Source of the DNA: Apoderus coryli
Lineage: Eukaryota; Arthropoda; Insecta; Coleoptera; Attelabidae
Direction: 5' to 3'
Length of the DNA stretch: 64,000 nt
NCBI GenBank assembly: GCA_911728435.2
Contig: OU452205.1
Span: 19,276,080 to 19,340,079, forward strand
In this document: piece by piece, positions 36,195 through 51,100 of the stretch
Layout of the letters: the number at the start of each line of letters is the position of its first letter
Position numbering within the stretch: the stretch's first letter is position 1
Notes under the pieces: model-generated
Seen by the model: only the letters and a program-made list of their open reading frames with translations
What the model was told of the DNA's origin: nothing
Database searches by the model: none
Program-made: the position numbers and the translations under genes

Positions 36195-39100
36195 GCAAAT
36201 TTGTAGAAAAAACTAATATCACGACTTTTAAACAAGTAGGCTTTGGAAACAAACTGCAATAATTATATCTGTCAATAATTAAACTAGTTGACATATATTT
36301 TTATTGTCATTCGATGAGTGCATTTTATGTTAAAAAAAATGTTTACGTATAACTAAATATTTGACATGTTATTAGTTTATGTTTTGTACGAAACATTTTG
36401 GAAGAAAATTATTATCAACTTGCTATTATAATCTTCACAACTTAGAACATTTGTCAGATCAACATAAACAACAAAGAATTAATTATGTTGCCCAAGTGGA
36501 GATTAACGACAATCGGTTCTTTCAGCATGTCTTGTCCCGCATGGCGGAATATTGAAAAATCAAGTGTATAAAACGCAAATAGCATAGCTTAGAACTTTTA
36601 AAGGAAAACATTAGAAATGCATGCAATGACCTATCAAGAGAAATGTTATGCAAGCATTAGGAGAAGTAAGGCGGAGATTAGATAAGTGTTTAGAAGTAGG
36701 AGGAGGTCACATTGAAAATTTGTTGTAGTGATTGATTTTCTATAATTAATTAGTTGAAAACTATAGTATACTTTGTTTAATTCTGTGGTGATAATAGTTA
36801 CTATTAAATATATCATGTGTTTTTTAGTGTTTAATAAATAATTATTATTAACAACTAATGTGTAATAATCATTAATGACACTACACTAAAAGGTACGGAT
36901 AAAGTATATTTTCTCTTGATTGAATATCAAATGTTTGACTTATTATATTACAAGTTATCAACTATTTGTCAACTATTAGTTTAATTATTAACAGTTTGTT
37001 TCCAAAGCCTACTTGTTTAAAAGTTGCATATTTTTGATATTAGTTTTTTTTCTACAAATTTGCTTATAGTTTTTAACGAATAAAGATAGCAAACTTTTTT
37101 CTGTCAAAAAGTTGCTCGGAAAGATTAGCTCTTCTGAACTATGCAAAAATATGTGTATGTGAATGAAATGTGGGTTAAACCGGAGCTTACGTAATCCCAT
37201 TTAAAAACCTCTTTTCAGAATTTTTTTATCGTTTTCATTTTCTCATAACAGAGTAGAGCCCTGTACATAATAAAACAAATTCATGCACCACTTACTGTTC
37301 GGGTATCTTCGGGTATTTTGGCTGATATCTTAGGCTGCGAATTTGTGCCCTATAGAGAACATAATATTAACTTTTTACAATCTGTCATAGGTAGGTACTT
37401 GGTTAAAATTGCTCACATTTTATGATTGAAACGAAAGTTTGGCTCTTGGCTCATGAAAAATGAACTAATTATTAAATTAAAAAGTCGTCCAGAAGACAGT
37501 CGCATAATACGTTTCTACAGGAGCCCTCCACTTTATTTGACTAAAATAATAATTGCTTTCACTAACTTCTTTGAATTGATCCATAACCTCGAAGCGGTTA
37601 CAATTTCTAGGTGACATACCATATCCCATTTGGTTGAGATTTAATGTAGTATCTGGTTATTGGTTTCAACCGATGCCGATTTCGAAGCAGATCTTCAGAA
37701 TGCAAATTCAATGACAGTGCTAACCGAAGCTATTGCCAATGTGAACCCGTTAAATGTTGGGTTCTGTGTATTTTATTGTAATAAGAAAACACGCTTGACT
37801 CGTGATTGTATCAACACTCAAAATTAAACAACAATGCTGCTACTAGTTAGATTTTACTTTTTTACTCGTAACATATATACATATAGAGTAAAAAATGCTT
37901 ATACATTTATCGATAACTTTATAAGGTAATGATGATACTAAATATCCATTTTTTTTAGATGCGTTTGTTCAATTTCCGTCTGTCTTGTTACATCAGTGTT
38001 TTTATTAATTTGTGGTTGCTTAATATCATCTACTAATGTGCCTCCAATTACAAATTATAATCCTAATGTAACACAACCACTGTGGCAAACATTGTTCAAT
38101 GCATTCGGAATACTTGCATTTCAGTTTGATATTCATCCCACAATTTTGACGATTCAGATCGACATGGACAATAGATCGAAACTGCCGTGGGCCATATTAG
38201 GAGGATTTTTGGGCAAGTTCAGAGAGTATATTAAAAAGTATTCCATTCTTAAAAAAAAATATCCTGGTTTACAAGCTCCCCATAAATATCATATTATTAT
38301 GTAATTTTTTTTTCCTTTTTTTCTTTGACCTCTTTTTTATAATTTTTTTTAATTATTTTCTTGATTTTAGGTCAATTTGCAAATAATACTGCGATTTTAC
38401 GAAAGACACCATTGTATTTTATAAGAAAAGTCGAATAAATCTTGACGTTTCGATCATTTTTTTGATCTTTCTCAAAATAGTCTAAAAGTAAACAATGATG
38501 GAATAAGTTAAAAATTTCGTTACAATTAAAAACATCTAAGTGAATATACCTGTATGGCATGAATATTGCTTAAGCACATATCAACAACACACTATTACAC
38601 AAAAATCCAACATATATTTCCCAAAAATCATAATGATATTCGGTTGTCGTTAAACTTAGGTACCTATATATTTTATTTATTTTAAGATAAACATTGTTTT
38701 GTCCAGGTGTACAGCAGGAGAATGCACGTATATTCACAAAATACCAGTATAAATTTTGCTCAAATTATTTAGATCTTTTTTGTCGTTAATTACCGATTGG
38801 TTTTTATGGATATATACCATTTCTAGAAATTCTCTCATTTTTTTGTTATTTTCAGTTTTCAGAATTTTGGTGTTATTGAAATCAAATTTATGGTTAGTTG
38901 TAATTTCATGATTCGTTAATGCAGTTTTATTTTTTTTTTGTCGTATTTGTGACCTTTTATTCTATTTTCCAAATATTGGGATGGTTGGCCGATATATACT
39001 CCCTCACAATCAACACATGGTATTTCGTAAATAATATTGCTTTTTTTCCATTTAGATGTTTTCGTTTTTAATGAGCTGAAGTATTTGGAACATAGATTAT

Positions 39101-42100
39101 AACTTTTATGACGTACATTAATCTTATATTTCTTCAAGAAATTTGAGAGTTGTTGGGACAAACCATCTATGTACGGTACAGAGAGATATTTGTTCGAAAC
39201 TGTATTTTGTTGATTGTTCCTAGATGCATCATTATACATTCGATGTATTCGGTCTTTAAAAATTTTGTTGATCAAGTTCGAGGGGTATTTATTTTTAATT
39301 AACGCATTTTTCGCTTTTTTTATGGCTGTGGATCTAAATTCAGGATCAGATAGTTGGATTGCTGTATCGGCTAAGCCAATTATAACGGATCTCTTTTGTG
39401 ACGAAGGATGACTAGAATGGTAGTTAAGATATCGAGACGACCAGGTGGGCTTGGTATACCATTCGGTCTTGATTTCATTGTGAATTTTATGTAATGTTAC
39501 ATCCAGAAAATTAATTTTATTGTTATTTTGTGTTTCAATTGTAAATTGTAACCGTTCATTATACGAATTGAAACTATTTAGTACGTCGTTGACTCGGTCT
39601 TTTGGGATCGCTGTAATACAGTCATCGACGTATCGATAGAAGAAAGGTATGTATGTTTATATTAAGGCTTTCAATGATTGTTTCTTCCAAATCCTCCATA
39701 ACCATTTGAGCAATTACACTCGAAATGGCAGCTCCCATTGCACATCCGTTTATTTGTTTAAATAACTTATCTTCATAGACAAAATAAGTTGACTGTAATG
39801 TCATTTCCAGAGCATTGATAAATTCTTGCTGAGGAATATCAGTGTGTAGACGAATTTCGCTCCATTTTTTTTGGATAATAGTGTGGACAATTGGGATCGG
39901 GATGCTGGTGTATAACGACACTACATCCAAAGAAACAAGTATATAGTCGTCAGGGATTTTTATATTTTTCATTTTCTCTTTGAAGTCCCATGTATTTTTA
40001 ATGTAATATTTGTTTTTGTAAAGAATGTTTTTTAAAATATCTTTTAAGAAATTTGAAACCGGGGTAAATGGTGTTTGTATAGAAGAAACAATTGGTCGTA
40101 GTGGAGTATTTAATTTATGTAATTTAGGGAGACCATAAATTTTTGGTGGTATAGCATTTAGTATTTTTAGTGATCTACTATTATTTGGAGAAATATACAT
40201 TTTATCTTCCCATGAGTCAATTAATTTATTAGTTTGTTTTTGATACGTATTTGTTGGGTCACGTTTAATTTCTTTATAGGTAGTATCGTCATTTAATAAA
40301 TCAAACATTTTTTTGTTGTATTCTGATGCATCCATAACAACAGTCTTGTTAGTTTTATCTGCTCTCAGAATTTTGAGTTGTTTATTATTTCTTAGAAATG
40401 ACTGTATTACAGCGATCCCAAAAGACCGAGTCAACGACGTACTAAATAGTTTCAATTCGTATAATGAACGGTTACAATTTACAATTGAAACACAAAATAA
40501 CAATAAAATTAATTTTCTGGATGTAACCTTACATAAAATTCACAATGAAATCAAGACCGAATGGTATACCAAGCCCACCTGGTCGTCTCGATATCTTAAC
40601 TACCATTCTAGTCATCCTTCGTCACAAAAGAGATCCGTTATAATTGGCTTAGCCGATAGAGCAATCCAACTATCTGATCCTGAATTTAGATCCACAGCCA
40701 TAAAAAAAGCGAAAAATGCATTAATTAAAAATAAATACCCCTCGAACTTGATCAACAAAATTTTTAAAGACCGAATACATCGAATGTATAATGATGCATC
40801 CAGGAACAATCAACAAAATACAGTTTCGAACAAATATCTCTCTGTACCGTACATAGATGGTGTGTCCCAACAACTCTCAAATTTCTTGAAGAAATATAAG
40901 ATTAATGTATGTCATAAAAGTTATAATCTATGTTCCAAATACTTCAGCTCATTAAAAACGAAAACATCTAAATGGAAAAAAAGCAATATTATTTACGAAA
41001 TACCATGTGTTGATTGTGAGGGAGTATATATCGGCCAAACATCCCAATATTTGGAAAATAGAATAAAAGGTCACAAATACGACAAAAAAAATAAAACTGC
41101 ATTAACGAATCATGAAATTACAACTAACCATAAATTTGATTTCAATAACACCAAAATTCTGAAAACTGAAAATAACAAAAAAAGGAGAGAATTTCTAGAA
41201 ATGGTATATATCGATAAAAACCAATCGGCAATTAACGACAAAAAAAATCTAAATAATTTGAGCAAAATTTATACTGGTATTTTGTGAATATACGTGCATT
41301 CTCCTGCTGTACACCTGGACAAAACAATGTTTATCGTAAAATAAATAAAATATATAAGTACCTAAGTTTAACGACAACCGAATATCATTATGATTTTTGG
41401 GAAATATATGTTGGATTTTTGTGTAATAGTGTGTTGTTGATATGTGCTTAAGCAATATTCATGCCATACAGGTATATTCACTTAGATGTTTTTAATTGTA
41501 ACGAAATTTTTAACTTATTCCATCATTGTTTACTTTTAGACTATTTTGAGAAAGATCAAAAAAATGATCGAAACGTCAAGATTTATTCGACTTTTCTTAT
41601 AAAATACAATGTGTCTTTCGTAAAATCGCAGTATTATTTGCAAATTGACCTAAAATCAAGAAAATAATTAAAAAAAATTATTATGTAATAGGTATAATAT
41701 ACTTATCTATATGGACGTTATTAGTTCCAGGATTTTTTTCTAATTTCACCGGAAATACGTATTTTCGGTCCTTTTATATGTAAATAACTACTTAAAAAAA
41801 TTGTTTGTATCTCTGTGATTCTGTGTGTCTGTCTGTATCCAATATATTTCAAAAACCACTTAACAAATTTTAACCAAGTTTGGCACAAATATACTACAGG
41901 ATATATTTAGGTGGTGATTAACTTTTAGAAAACATTAAGCGTAGGCAAAGGGTTTAAAAAAAGGCTGAAAATTTAAAAAAAAATCATATTTCTTAAATTT
42001 ATCCGAAATATTGAATAATTTTTCATAGATTGAAAAGAATAAAATATAACTTAAAACATTTAAAATACCAAAATTAAATCACATTGGCGTTCGAAAACAG

Positions 42101-45100
42101 TGTAATCCCCTCAAAACTAAAAAAAAAACATATTTTCTAAACATAGCAGTAATATTGACTAGTTATTTATAGCTTTGATAGAATATAACCCATGAAATAT
42201 ATAATCAAAAACTTGCTTACATAAGGGTACCTACGTGAATAGTGGAAAAGAGGTCAAAATAAAAAAATATTTAGACTATACAAATGATATTTTTACCTTT
42301 TTCCGTACTTGAATTCGTGTGAAAAATACACGAACCATAGGCATCCCTGGCATCCCCGAAAAGTCTAAAAAAGAGTCCGAGATATCTGTATCCAGGATAG
42401 CTCAAAAACCACTAAACGGCAAAGGGTTCGAAAATTATAAAATATCATAGTTTTTAAACTTATCCGATATATTGAATAATTTGTCATAGATTTAAAAGAG
42501 TATAACCTAAAACATTTAACATAAAAAATTAGATCACGTTGGCGATCGAAAAGTGCGTAAAGAGGGTTCAAAAACTGAAAAAAAAACATTTTTTCTAAAC
42601 ATAGCACAAATATTGACTAGTATTTAGCTTTGATAAAGTAATAGTTTAATGAATTAATAATATTATTTTTTAACAACTGCTTGTCATTCATTAGGGTATA
42701 AAAAATTGGAAAAAGGTATCTAAAACTTGGATGACCCAAGAGCTTAAGGAACTGTCTTTTTTTCTCGGAGAAATGCATAATATTGGTAAAATGACAAATA
42801 ACGAAATTTATAGAAAACAAAATCTTGCCCTCGAGGCATGAATAGCTCTCCATATTTAAGTGCAAAAGTAATATTTCTGTGTCCTACTTGTCATTTACCT
42901 TTCTCGTAAGACTCTTGGTGACAAGCTATATTTCCAAATATATTTTTTTTGATTTAGACATCAGCTATTTTTTAAAAGTCTCTAGTTAGCTGTGAAAAAT
43001 TATTGCATATTTCGAATAGGTTTAGGAATTATAATGTTTTTGAATTTTTGACTTCGTTTTTAAGCCCCTCCAAAAGTCAAACAGCGCATACACAGGGGGA
43101 CCCATTAGTGTGTTGGCGGAAGATATCTCAAGATCTATAAGCGATAGACAAAAAATTCTTTTACAAACCTTTTAGGCACTGAAGAGATGTACTACCCAAA
43201 GAGGTTTTCAATTATAGAGGGTAGTTCACAAACGCACAGCAGACCAAAACATGCTTTTTCCTAAAGCGACATCCTATATATTTTAACATAAGTAAAGGGC
43301 GCTCTAAAAGACTAGAAAAATGACAAAAGGGTTGATATGCCTAGGTCCAGTAGTTCTTGAAATATTTGTAAATACTGGTTAATTTTGTCATAAATTTAAG
43401 GCGTTGTGGTTACTAGAGAAAGAAAGAACCAACCAATTTTTCGTGTCAGGACCATTTGAATTTCCTTTTTTTCTCCATTTTCCTGGATTTTATTGACATG
43501 TGATTTTCCGGGTGGTCACATTTTCTAAATTGTATTTTTATGGGGAAATGTTAAATGAGACACTATACTTTTTATTTTAATCTTGTATTTTTTCTTGAAC
43601 CTTATTGTTACAATTTTTTTGTTTCTTTTTCTTGGGATAAAGGTTCTGTTTTAAAACGGGAAAATTTTCTTTGGATTATTTGTTTATTTCATGTCTACTA
43701 CGTTTCGGCTTGTATGCCTTCTTCAGGTACATTTCTCTTTCTAAAATTTTAAAACTAGATTTAAAATAAAACAAATAATTGGCACATTTACAAAACATCA
43801 CTAGATCATTCAGTGTAAATAAGTGATCTTAAACATAATAACATACAAATTACAGATATTCTTATTTATATTACATTTTTCTGTTTTTATTTTTTACCGT
43901 ACCAACATCGCATTTTTTTTATGGAACAATATTTTTGTGTACACCACTTTTAGTGGGTATTTTTGTTTGAATGAAATTTTTATTTCATTAATGTGTAAAC
44001 AGAAAAATGTAATATAAATAAGAATATCTGTAATTTGTATGTTATTATGTTTAAGATCACTTATTTACACTGAATGATCTAGTGATGTTTTGTAAATGTG
44101 CCAATTATTTGTTTTATTTTAAATCTAGTTTTAAAATTTTAGAAAGAGAAATGTACCTGAAGAAGGCATACTAGCCGAAAAGTAGTACCTACAGACATGA
44201 AATATAAAATATTATCTCAAGAAAAAGAAACAAAAAAATTATACTTTTTATTGATATCATAATATTTCAGGAGCTTAAGGCTAACCGTTTTTTCATAAAA
44301 AAAAAAAATAAAAATGTTCAACAAAAGTCGTCTTAGTCCTCTTAATTATTTTTTTTGTAATTTAAAAACAAAAAAGTTAAATTACAGCTTTGTTCGAAGG
44401 GTGAATAGTTTTATCCCTCCGAAGATTACTTTGCTCTCGATTGGGTGGCTGAGAGCAGCGGTAATAGTTAAGCAACACTGTACGGAAGAGCAGTCTCACT
44501 CCCCTACTTGGCATAAAGGTTACTTGTGCAACAGTGTTGGTTTGTTAGTTAGGAACCACTGTTAGGAAGAGCAGTCTCACTCCCCTACTAGGCATAAAGG
44601 TGACTTGTGCAACAGTGGTGGTTTTAATTGAGAAACAATGTTTGATTGAATCTGATTTTATTAAAAATTAATCGACTATTTATATACAAAATAATGCTGA
44701 AAACAGCTAAAATTGTTACTAATTTAATTTACATTATTATGTACAAATATTCAATATAAATTAAAAATGCAACCTAAGGGAAAAGTAAAAGTAAAAATAT
44801 GGAACGTTTAAAAAATGCTTTTAAGTAAAAATTGCAAACTATTAGAAGAATTGTGAATATTTAGTCATAGGCGTCGTAGTATAATTTTTAGCTAATAATA
44901 AAAAAAATATTATTTATTTTAAATGATGTCTAGGATTAGACAGCTTTATTTTAATAATTTGCAAATAGACGCTCTTAAACAATAAAAATATTTTTTATTT
45001 TTTATTATTTTTTTCTGCGAAATAAATGAATTTTTAGCTCGTTGGAGCATTTGGGAAGTAGTAGTAGTATTGTCACAAAAAAATAAAAAGTCTACAAGAA

Positions 45101-48100
45101 TATGAGAAAATATATTTAACAGAAACGGCCTTCACCATGTCACAAATAATATTAGTATGAGAATATCGATTTTAAGGATAAGTTTGGGGTTTGGTATTTA
45201 AGAATTCTGTTCTTTTAGTTTTAATACGTTATTCGCTTGGCTTGTAGAGCTACTCCAGAATCGCCCACGTACCACATCACGCTCACAAAAGAGGATCTTA
45301 TTGATTCTCCCTCGTAAACGAGTGGCGGTCTGTATTTGAACTGCGTCTCTTATTTAATAGTTACTTGATTAGATTTAGAAAACTATATTAAAATAAGAAG
45401 GAAAGTCAAATATATTTTACTAACTATTATCTACTAAATTAACTATTTAAAATATAAGAGTTTTGTGGTTAGAGAACCTGGCGGAGCATTCGAACACATA
45501 TGTACTCCAATGCAGGGAGACCTCAAGGTTCGAGCCGCCAACTGTCCAACCACTCTCATCCAAACTTTACTACACAGAAGTGCAATTAAAAAATCCATAC
45601 AGACTTTTTAATAAAGAAAATAATGAGATTGTAATATCCAGAGACTTATATTTATTGAAGATGAGTTCAACGTCAACGAAATTAATATAGGTAGACGAAG
45701 AAGACAGGAATGAAAATGAAATTATATTTTAGGGCCGGGAGATGCCCACATGTGCAAGCGCGCATCGACGTGATTATGATACCGCAGTATCTGGTCGCGT
45801 GGATGGTGGTTGGATGGGTGGACGGCGCTCCCGGTCGAGTCGGTAGACTTGCCAATGTCATGTACTTATGAACTACATAGTCGTAGGTGCTGGCATCTGG
45901 CAGTCGATGACCGTGGTTCGGATTCCACGCTAAACTGTAGGTCCAAGAATTCTCACAAATATATATAACTAAAGAAATGGCTAAATTACCTAGTTGTAGA
46001 GGCCAATAATATAGAGAGAGAGAGAGAGAGAAATTATATTTAGACAAATACCTGTTCACAAAAATAAAATGGTTGAAATTGGGCAAATATCAAATGAGAA
46101 TATTATAGAAGAAAGAGAAAATAGGATCTATGAAATGCAGCCAAATACAGACAGAGAAAATAGAAATAATGAAGAAATACAGCCAAGTACCTACAAGCAG
46201 AGACAATTAATGAATTGATGTGAATGAAAATTCAGAACAACGAATTTCCAAGAAACCTAGATAATTTAGACGAATTTGTTTGTTTAATAAATGCGATCGA
46301 TTCTACTATTGTTTGGAACCAACAACTTTAGAAGAAGCTCTTGAAGGAGGTGATTCAGATAAATGGGAACAAGCAATATATGGTGAACTAGAATCTCACA
46401 AAATAAATAATACGTGGACTTTAATTAAAAAAATTCTTGCAGATAGAACAACAGTGAAAAGTAAGTGGGTATTGAAAATAAAAAAGGAGGCTGATAGTAA
46501 TATTGAGAAATATAAAGCAAGATTGGTAGCTAAAGGGTATTCACAAACAGAAGGCATCGATTACGATGAAACATTGTCACTAGTGTACGACAAACAACCT
46601 TAAAAACTCGAATTTCAATTGCAACAGAATTTGATTTAAAAATGGACCTTATGGACGTCATAACAGAATATTTGAATTTACCATTAGATTAAGAAATTTA
46701 TATGGAATTACCCAGCCAAAAAAACTCAAATTCAAAAGAATTTTGTAAATTGAATAAGGCGATTTACGGATTGAAACAATCAGGGCGAGCATGGAATTTG
46801 AAACTTCATACAGAATTGATCAAAAATGGATTGATTCAATCCATGTGTGTATTTCCAAATATTTTAATGTTTGCGATGAATGAAACGCAGTTAAAGGAAT
46901 TTAAAGAAAATTTGTACTGTATTTTAAAATGAAATATATGGGTTCCACGCATCAATGTTTAGGAATTAGAATTTCAAGAAATTGGGATGATGGAATAATT
47001 GCTTTAGATCAAAGAAGTTACATTTAATCGATTTTAAAATAATTCAATATGTATGAATGTCATCCTGTATCTACATCAACCTTAAAAGATCAACAATTGA
47101 CAAAATATATGGAACCTAAAACAAAAAAGGATATTGAGCAAATGAAAATCGTGCCATATCGAAATGCTGTTGGTAAATTAATCTATTTGTCACAGTGGAC
47201 AAGACCTGATATCAGCCATGTAGTTAGTGTAGTCAGCAAATTCAACAATAACCCAGGAAAGCACACTGGAGTGCAGCAAAAAGAATCATGCGATATTTAA
47301 AAGGAACCATCGATAAGAAGTTGATATACAGGAAATCATACAACACTAATATTGGATTAATCGGTTATTGCGATGCTAATTGGGGAAGCGATAAAGATGA
47401 TAGAAAATCATATTCAGGATATGCGTTTAAACTTGGGCAGTCCTTTCATAGAACTGTAAAAAACAGGCTACAGTTGCATTATCTACAACTGAAGCGGAGT
47501 ATATGTATATGAGTCATGCCACAAGAGAAGCTTTATGGATACAAGAATAATTATTGGAAGAATTAAATATTTTTAAAATTGAATCTAAAACTATCGAATT
47601 TATAATGATTGAAAAGGTGATCAGAGCTTTCCACAAATAACATGTATCATTCAAGAAGCAAACACATAGACATACGTCATCATTTTCTACACGATGTTAT
47701 TGACAAAAATAAGATTTTAATTACACATTGGAACTGACAAAATGAGTGCCGACGTATCGACCAAGCCTATACAGCAAAGGAAGTTTGAATGGAGTCTACA
47801 AGAATTTGGAGTTCTCGACATTCAAGTTTAGAGAGTCCAGAATATGCAAGTCGCCAAGGTAGGTGGGGTGTTAAAAGAATTGAATTATAATTATTTTATT
47901 TTTTTAATCTTGGCGCTTGTCCACATTGTATATTATGGTGTCATTATTATAATTGTGAAGTTTTCAATTAATTTAGTAGTGTCATTATAAAAGTTATTTC
48001 TTCTATTTAATAAAATAGTTGTTCATTATTCAAGTAATATATCGATGGCTTTAAATCAATAACACGTAAATCAAAAATAGTCATTTTTGAGAAATCAAAA

Positions 48101-51100
48101 AAAATGGTTTTTTGAGTGTTTGTTTTAGTGTGAATGACATTTAAAATTATAAATGAATATAAAATTACATTAAAAATAAAGTAAAAATTAACATTTATCG
48201 AAAAAAAAAGTATTCAGAATTTAATTAGACTTACTTGGTATTGAACTGTAAAAAAAATAGACTTACGAGGTTTTGATTTCGTTTATTGTTTCAACACTGT
48301 TAACGTTTTTAGACTAATGACTAAAAAATATTATTGAGTATTAAATATACAATACAGAAACAACTAATTATATGGTAAATTATCATAGAATGCCCAAACG
48401 TCTTTTGGAAGAACCGGTTTCAATTGCTGAAGATGGTCAAATTTTGTTTTTTTTATTCTAAGCCGTTCCTTGTGAAGAGGCTCATAATTAGGACTCTTGT
48501 AATCGACGTTTGTATTTTTTCTCTGGGGCAGCGCCTCATAATCTTCATCAAAATCTATTTTGAAGAATATCTCTCCCTGTGGACAATACTTTAGCGCCCT
48601 CAAATCAACAACGGTTGGATCACCTGGCTTCCTTCCGGGTCTGATGGACGAATATACCTGGCATTTAGTAAAATTAGTAAAAAATCGGTAGTCTACAACT
48701 TCAGTATCGTATTTTTCAGATGTCGTTCTACTTTCCTCACAGATTCTTGCATAGTCACTTGGTAAATATATTTTTTTGTTTTTCAGTCTTCTCTCGATAG
48801 TAGCGTGAATACTGTCACACTCCATCTGAGTATGGCCTTTTACGAGAAACTTTTGCTCGATAGTGATGTTCATTTGTGCAGCTAAACACAGGAGCGCATT
48901 CGACAATATACAGTTCCTATTTTGATAAGTGCAACCATCAGAATAGATAGTTATAAGTTTCCCGTTATTTAGAAACCGTTTTATATAATCAATAATAAAT
49001 GATACGAATGTGGATGCTTCAAGATTTCCATTGGTTTCATCAAACCAGTAACACTTGCATTGTCGAGTAGCTACATTATAAATAGTAAAATTATGTATAC
49101 ACAGTTTAGTTTTGAAGTATACAGAACTCGCCATTAATGAAGGGCATACCTTCACAGCCTGAAGATCCATAGTTATAACGTTATATTCACCTTTTAGCGC
49201 TTGTTTCTTATCGTTGGTCTTTTCCTCCCTTGCTCTTTCTTTCTGTCTCTGATGTTTATTCCACTCCTCTTCTGAAATATTTTTTTCTTCATATTGACAA
49301 CAAACGTCACATTTATCTTTTTTTCGTTGGTAAATACTGATATTTAGTTTCTTTAGCATTTTCGTTAAGGAATTTTGGCACATTACTGTTTCATTATTTT
49401 CCTTACAACTCTCTACATAAATTTTGTAAATATCTCTAATGTTGGAGAAAGATTGTTCTAAATACATTTTCGTGGTGTCTTTGCGACAATAATGTGATGG
49501 TAATTTATTTAAACCTTCCAAAAACTTCTTCATGAATTTGTTTGGCAATCTATCTGACATAATACCTACTCGAGGTTTTTCCATTTTTTCGTCACTTATA
49601 CCGTGTTTGCTCTTTACCACCCAATTGCGTACTTGCCATTCATTTAGTCCAAGCGTAGAAAGAAACATTTTTTTACACACGGGAACAAGATGGCTGTCTA
49701 TTTTTAAATTATACTTTAAGGTTCCAGTTCTACGAAAGTTCTCACCCTCGGATATTTTTCTTTCTTTTGGTTCTGATTTAGTAACCAGGTTACAAACAAG
49801 TATTTGACGTTGTGCCCAGGTTAGATCTTGCCAAAATTTTGTAAATATTTCTTCGCGTTTTGTTTCAGTCACTTCGGAGCATTTCCTTTTCGTTGATTTG
49901 CCACAAAATTTTGATATGCACGGTGATCCCATCTTCCGTTCTTTCCTTTGGATATCATGGAATGTGTTTGATTGGTTTTGTGGTCTTCTGTACCCTATGT
50001 AAAATTTGCCTTTCATTCTAAGCTCTTGATTTATTCGCTTTCTGTTTATTCTAATCTTGCGCTTCTCTTGTGTCGACATAATATTATTTAGTTCATCTGG
50101 ATTTTGATTTTCATCTTCGGCGGACCTGGAACCATCAGATTCTAGGTTGTGATTCTTGTTTACTTCAAAATTTGCATTTTCACTTATGCTACCATTTTCG
50201 CTCTCTAAAAATGATGTGTTTACGTCTTTACGGAGATCATCGTCGAGATCGTATTTATCAATGAGATGCTTCTGAAGTGGTGTCGATACGTCCTCTGGAG
50301 GTCCTTTTGATACTTCGTCTGGAAGCACTGTTGATACTCCCTCTGGAACCACCTTCCATACTTCTAACTCTTCAAACGATGACACAATATTTTGATCAGA
50401 TTGTACATTTTCTTCGAGATGAAGGCCCGCTCCTTCAGTATTAGAGCTACATGGGTCTAAAATATTCAAAAAACTATCGTTCACGTTAATATCAACTGGC
50501 AAGTTCATTATGTCGAAATCCAGATAATTTTCTTTGTTACCATCCAGAACACTTGATATACTTGCATTGTCTTTTATAACTTTCATTGATTTTTCCGCAT
50601 TATTATGACACATTTGAAGCATTCTTTTAGCCCTTGAACCCATCCTGGTGTTCTGAAACAAATAACAATAACACGTAAGTCTAGGCACAATCTCATATTC
50701 AATAACACGTAAGTCGAATTGAAAATAAAACATCTTTACGAATGTACACCAATCCAAATTTTTTGGAGCTTGTGTATTATTTAATTATTTTAATGTACTT
50801 ACGTTCTATTTCACTTCTTGAAACTAAGGAATATCACGTTTAACTCTTACAATAGTCTTATAGAAATCACCAACGGTGTGCACTGTCTTAATAACCTAAC
50901 ATAGCACTGACTTGCGAGTTATTGAATCGAAATTTTATGTTGTTTAATTTACGTGGTATTGTTTTCGCGCCATTTCTAGGGGAACTAATTGTTCTAGGCT
51001 TACTATTGTGTAATAGATGGCGCCCCAATGTCTAACGAATCAAATACCATCAAAACCTGAAAATAGCCAATTTCAGACTTACGAGGTATTGATTTGAAGC

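Larger units (their letters stand above)
38339..41683. mobile_element. Penelope-like element in head-to-head inverted duplication
   Basis: Two 5'-truncated copies of one Penelope-like retroelement face each other. The minus copy runs 40,397 to 38,339 and the plus copy 40,398 to 41,683. The ~1.29-kb arms (38,339-39,625 and 40,398-41,683) are nearly identical; the ~770 bp between them is the extra upstream RT sequence of the minus copy. The arms' 3' ends share a motif of gatc, seven-base spacer, gatc and gaaacgtc. It sits in intron 4, so transcripts of the host gene could fold over 1.2 kb. Confidence 0.9.

Noticed and set aside
42365..42865. Two minus-strand frames of ~80 codons
   Set aside because: AT-rich repeat-unit sequence of rolling-circle fragments; composition-driven.
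45682..46086. 134-codon open frame on the minus strand
   Set aside because: It runs through an AG microsatellite and mixed repeat sequence, has no splice context and resembles no protein. Most likely chance.
50644..50757. Upstream extension of the transposase ORF to 50,757
   Set aside because: A consensus acceptor (gtttcag) lies just before the ATG at 50,643 and the upstream stretch contains two subterminal motif copies; the extra 38 residues look like read-through of an intron.
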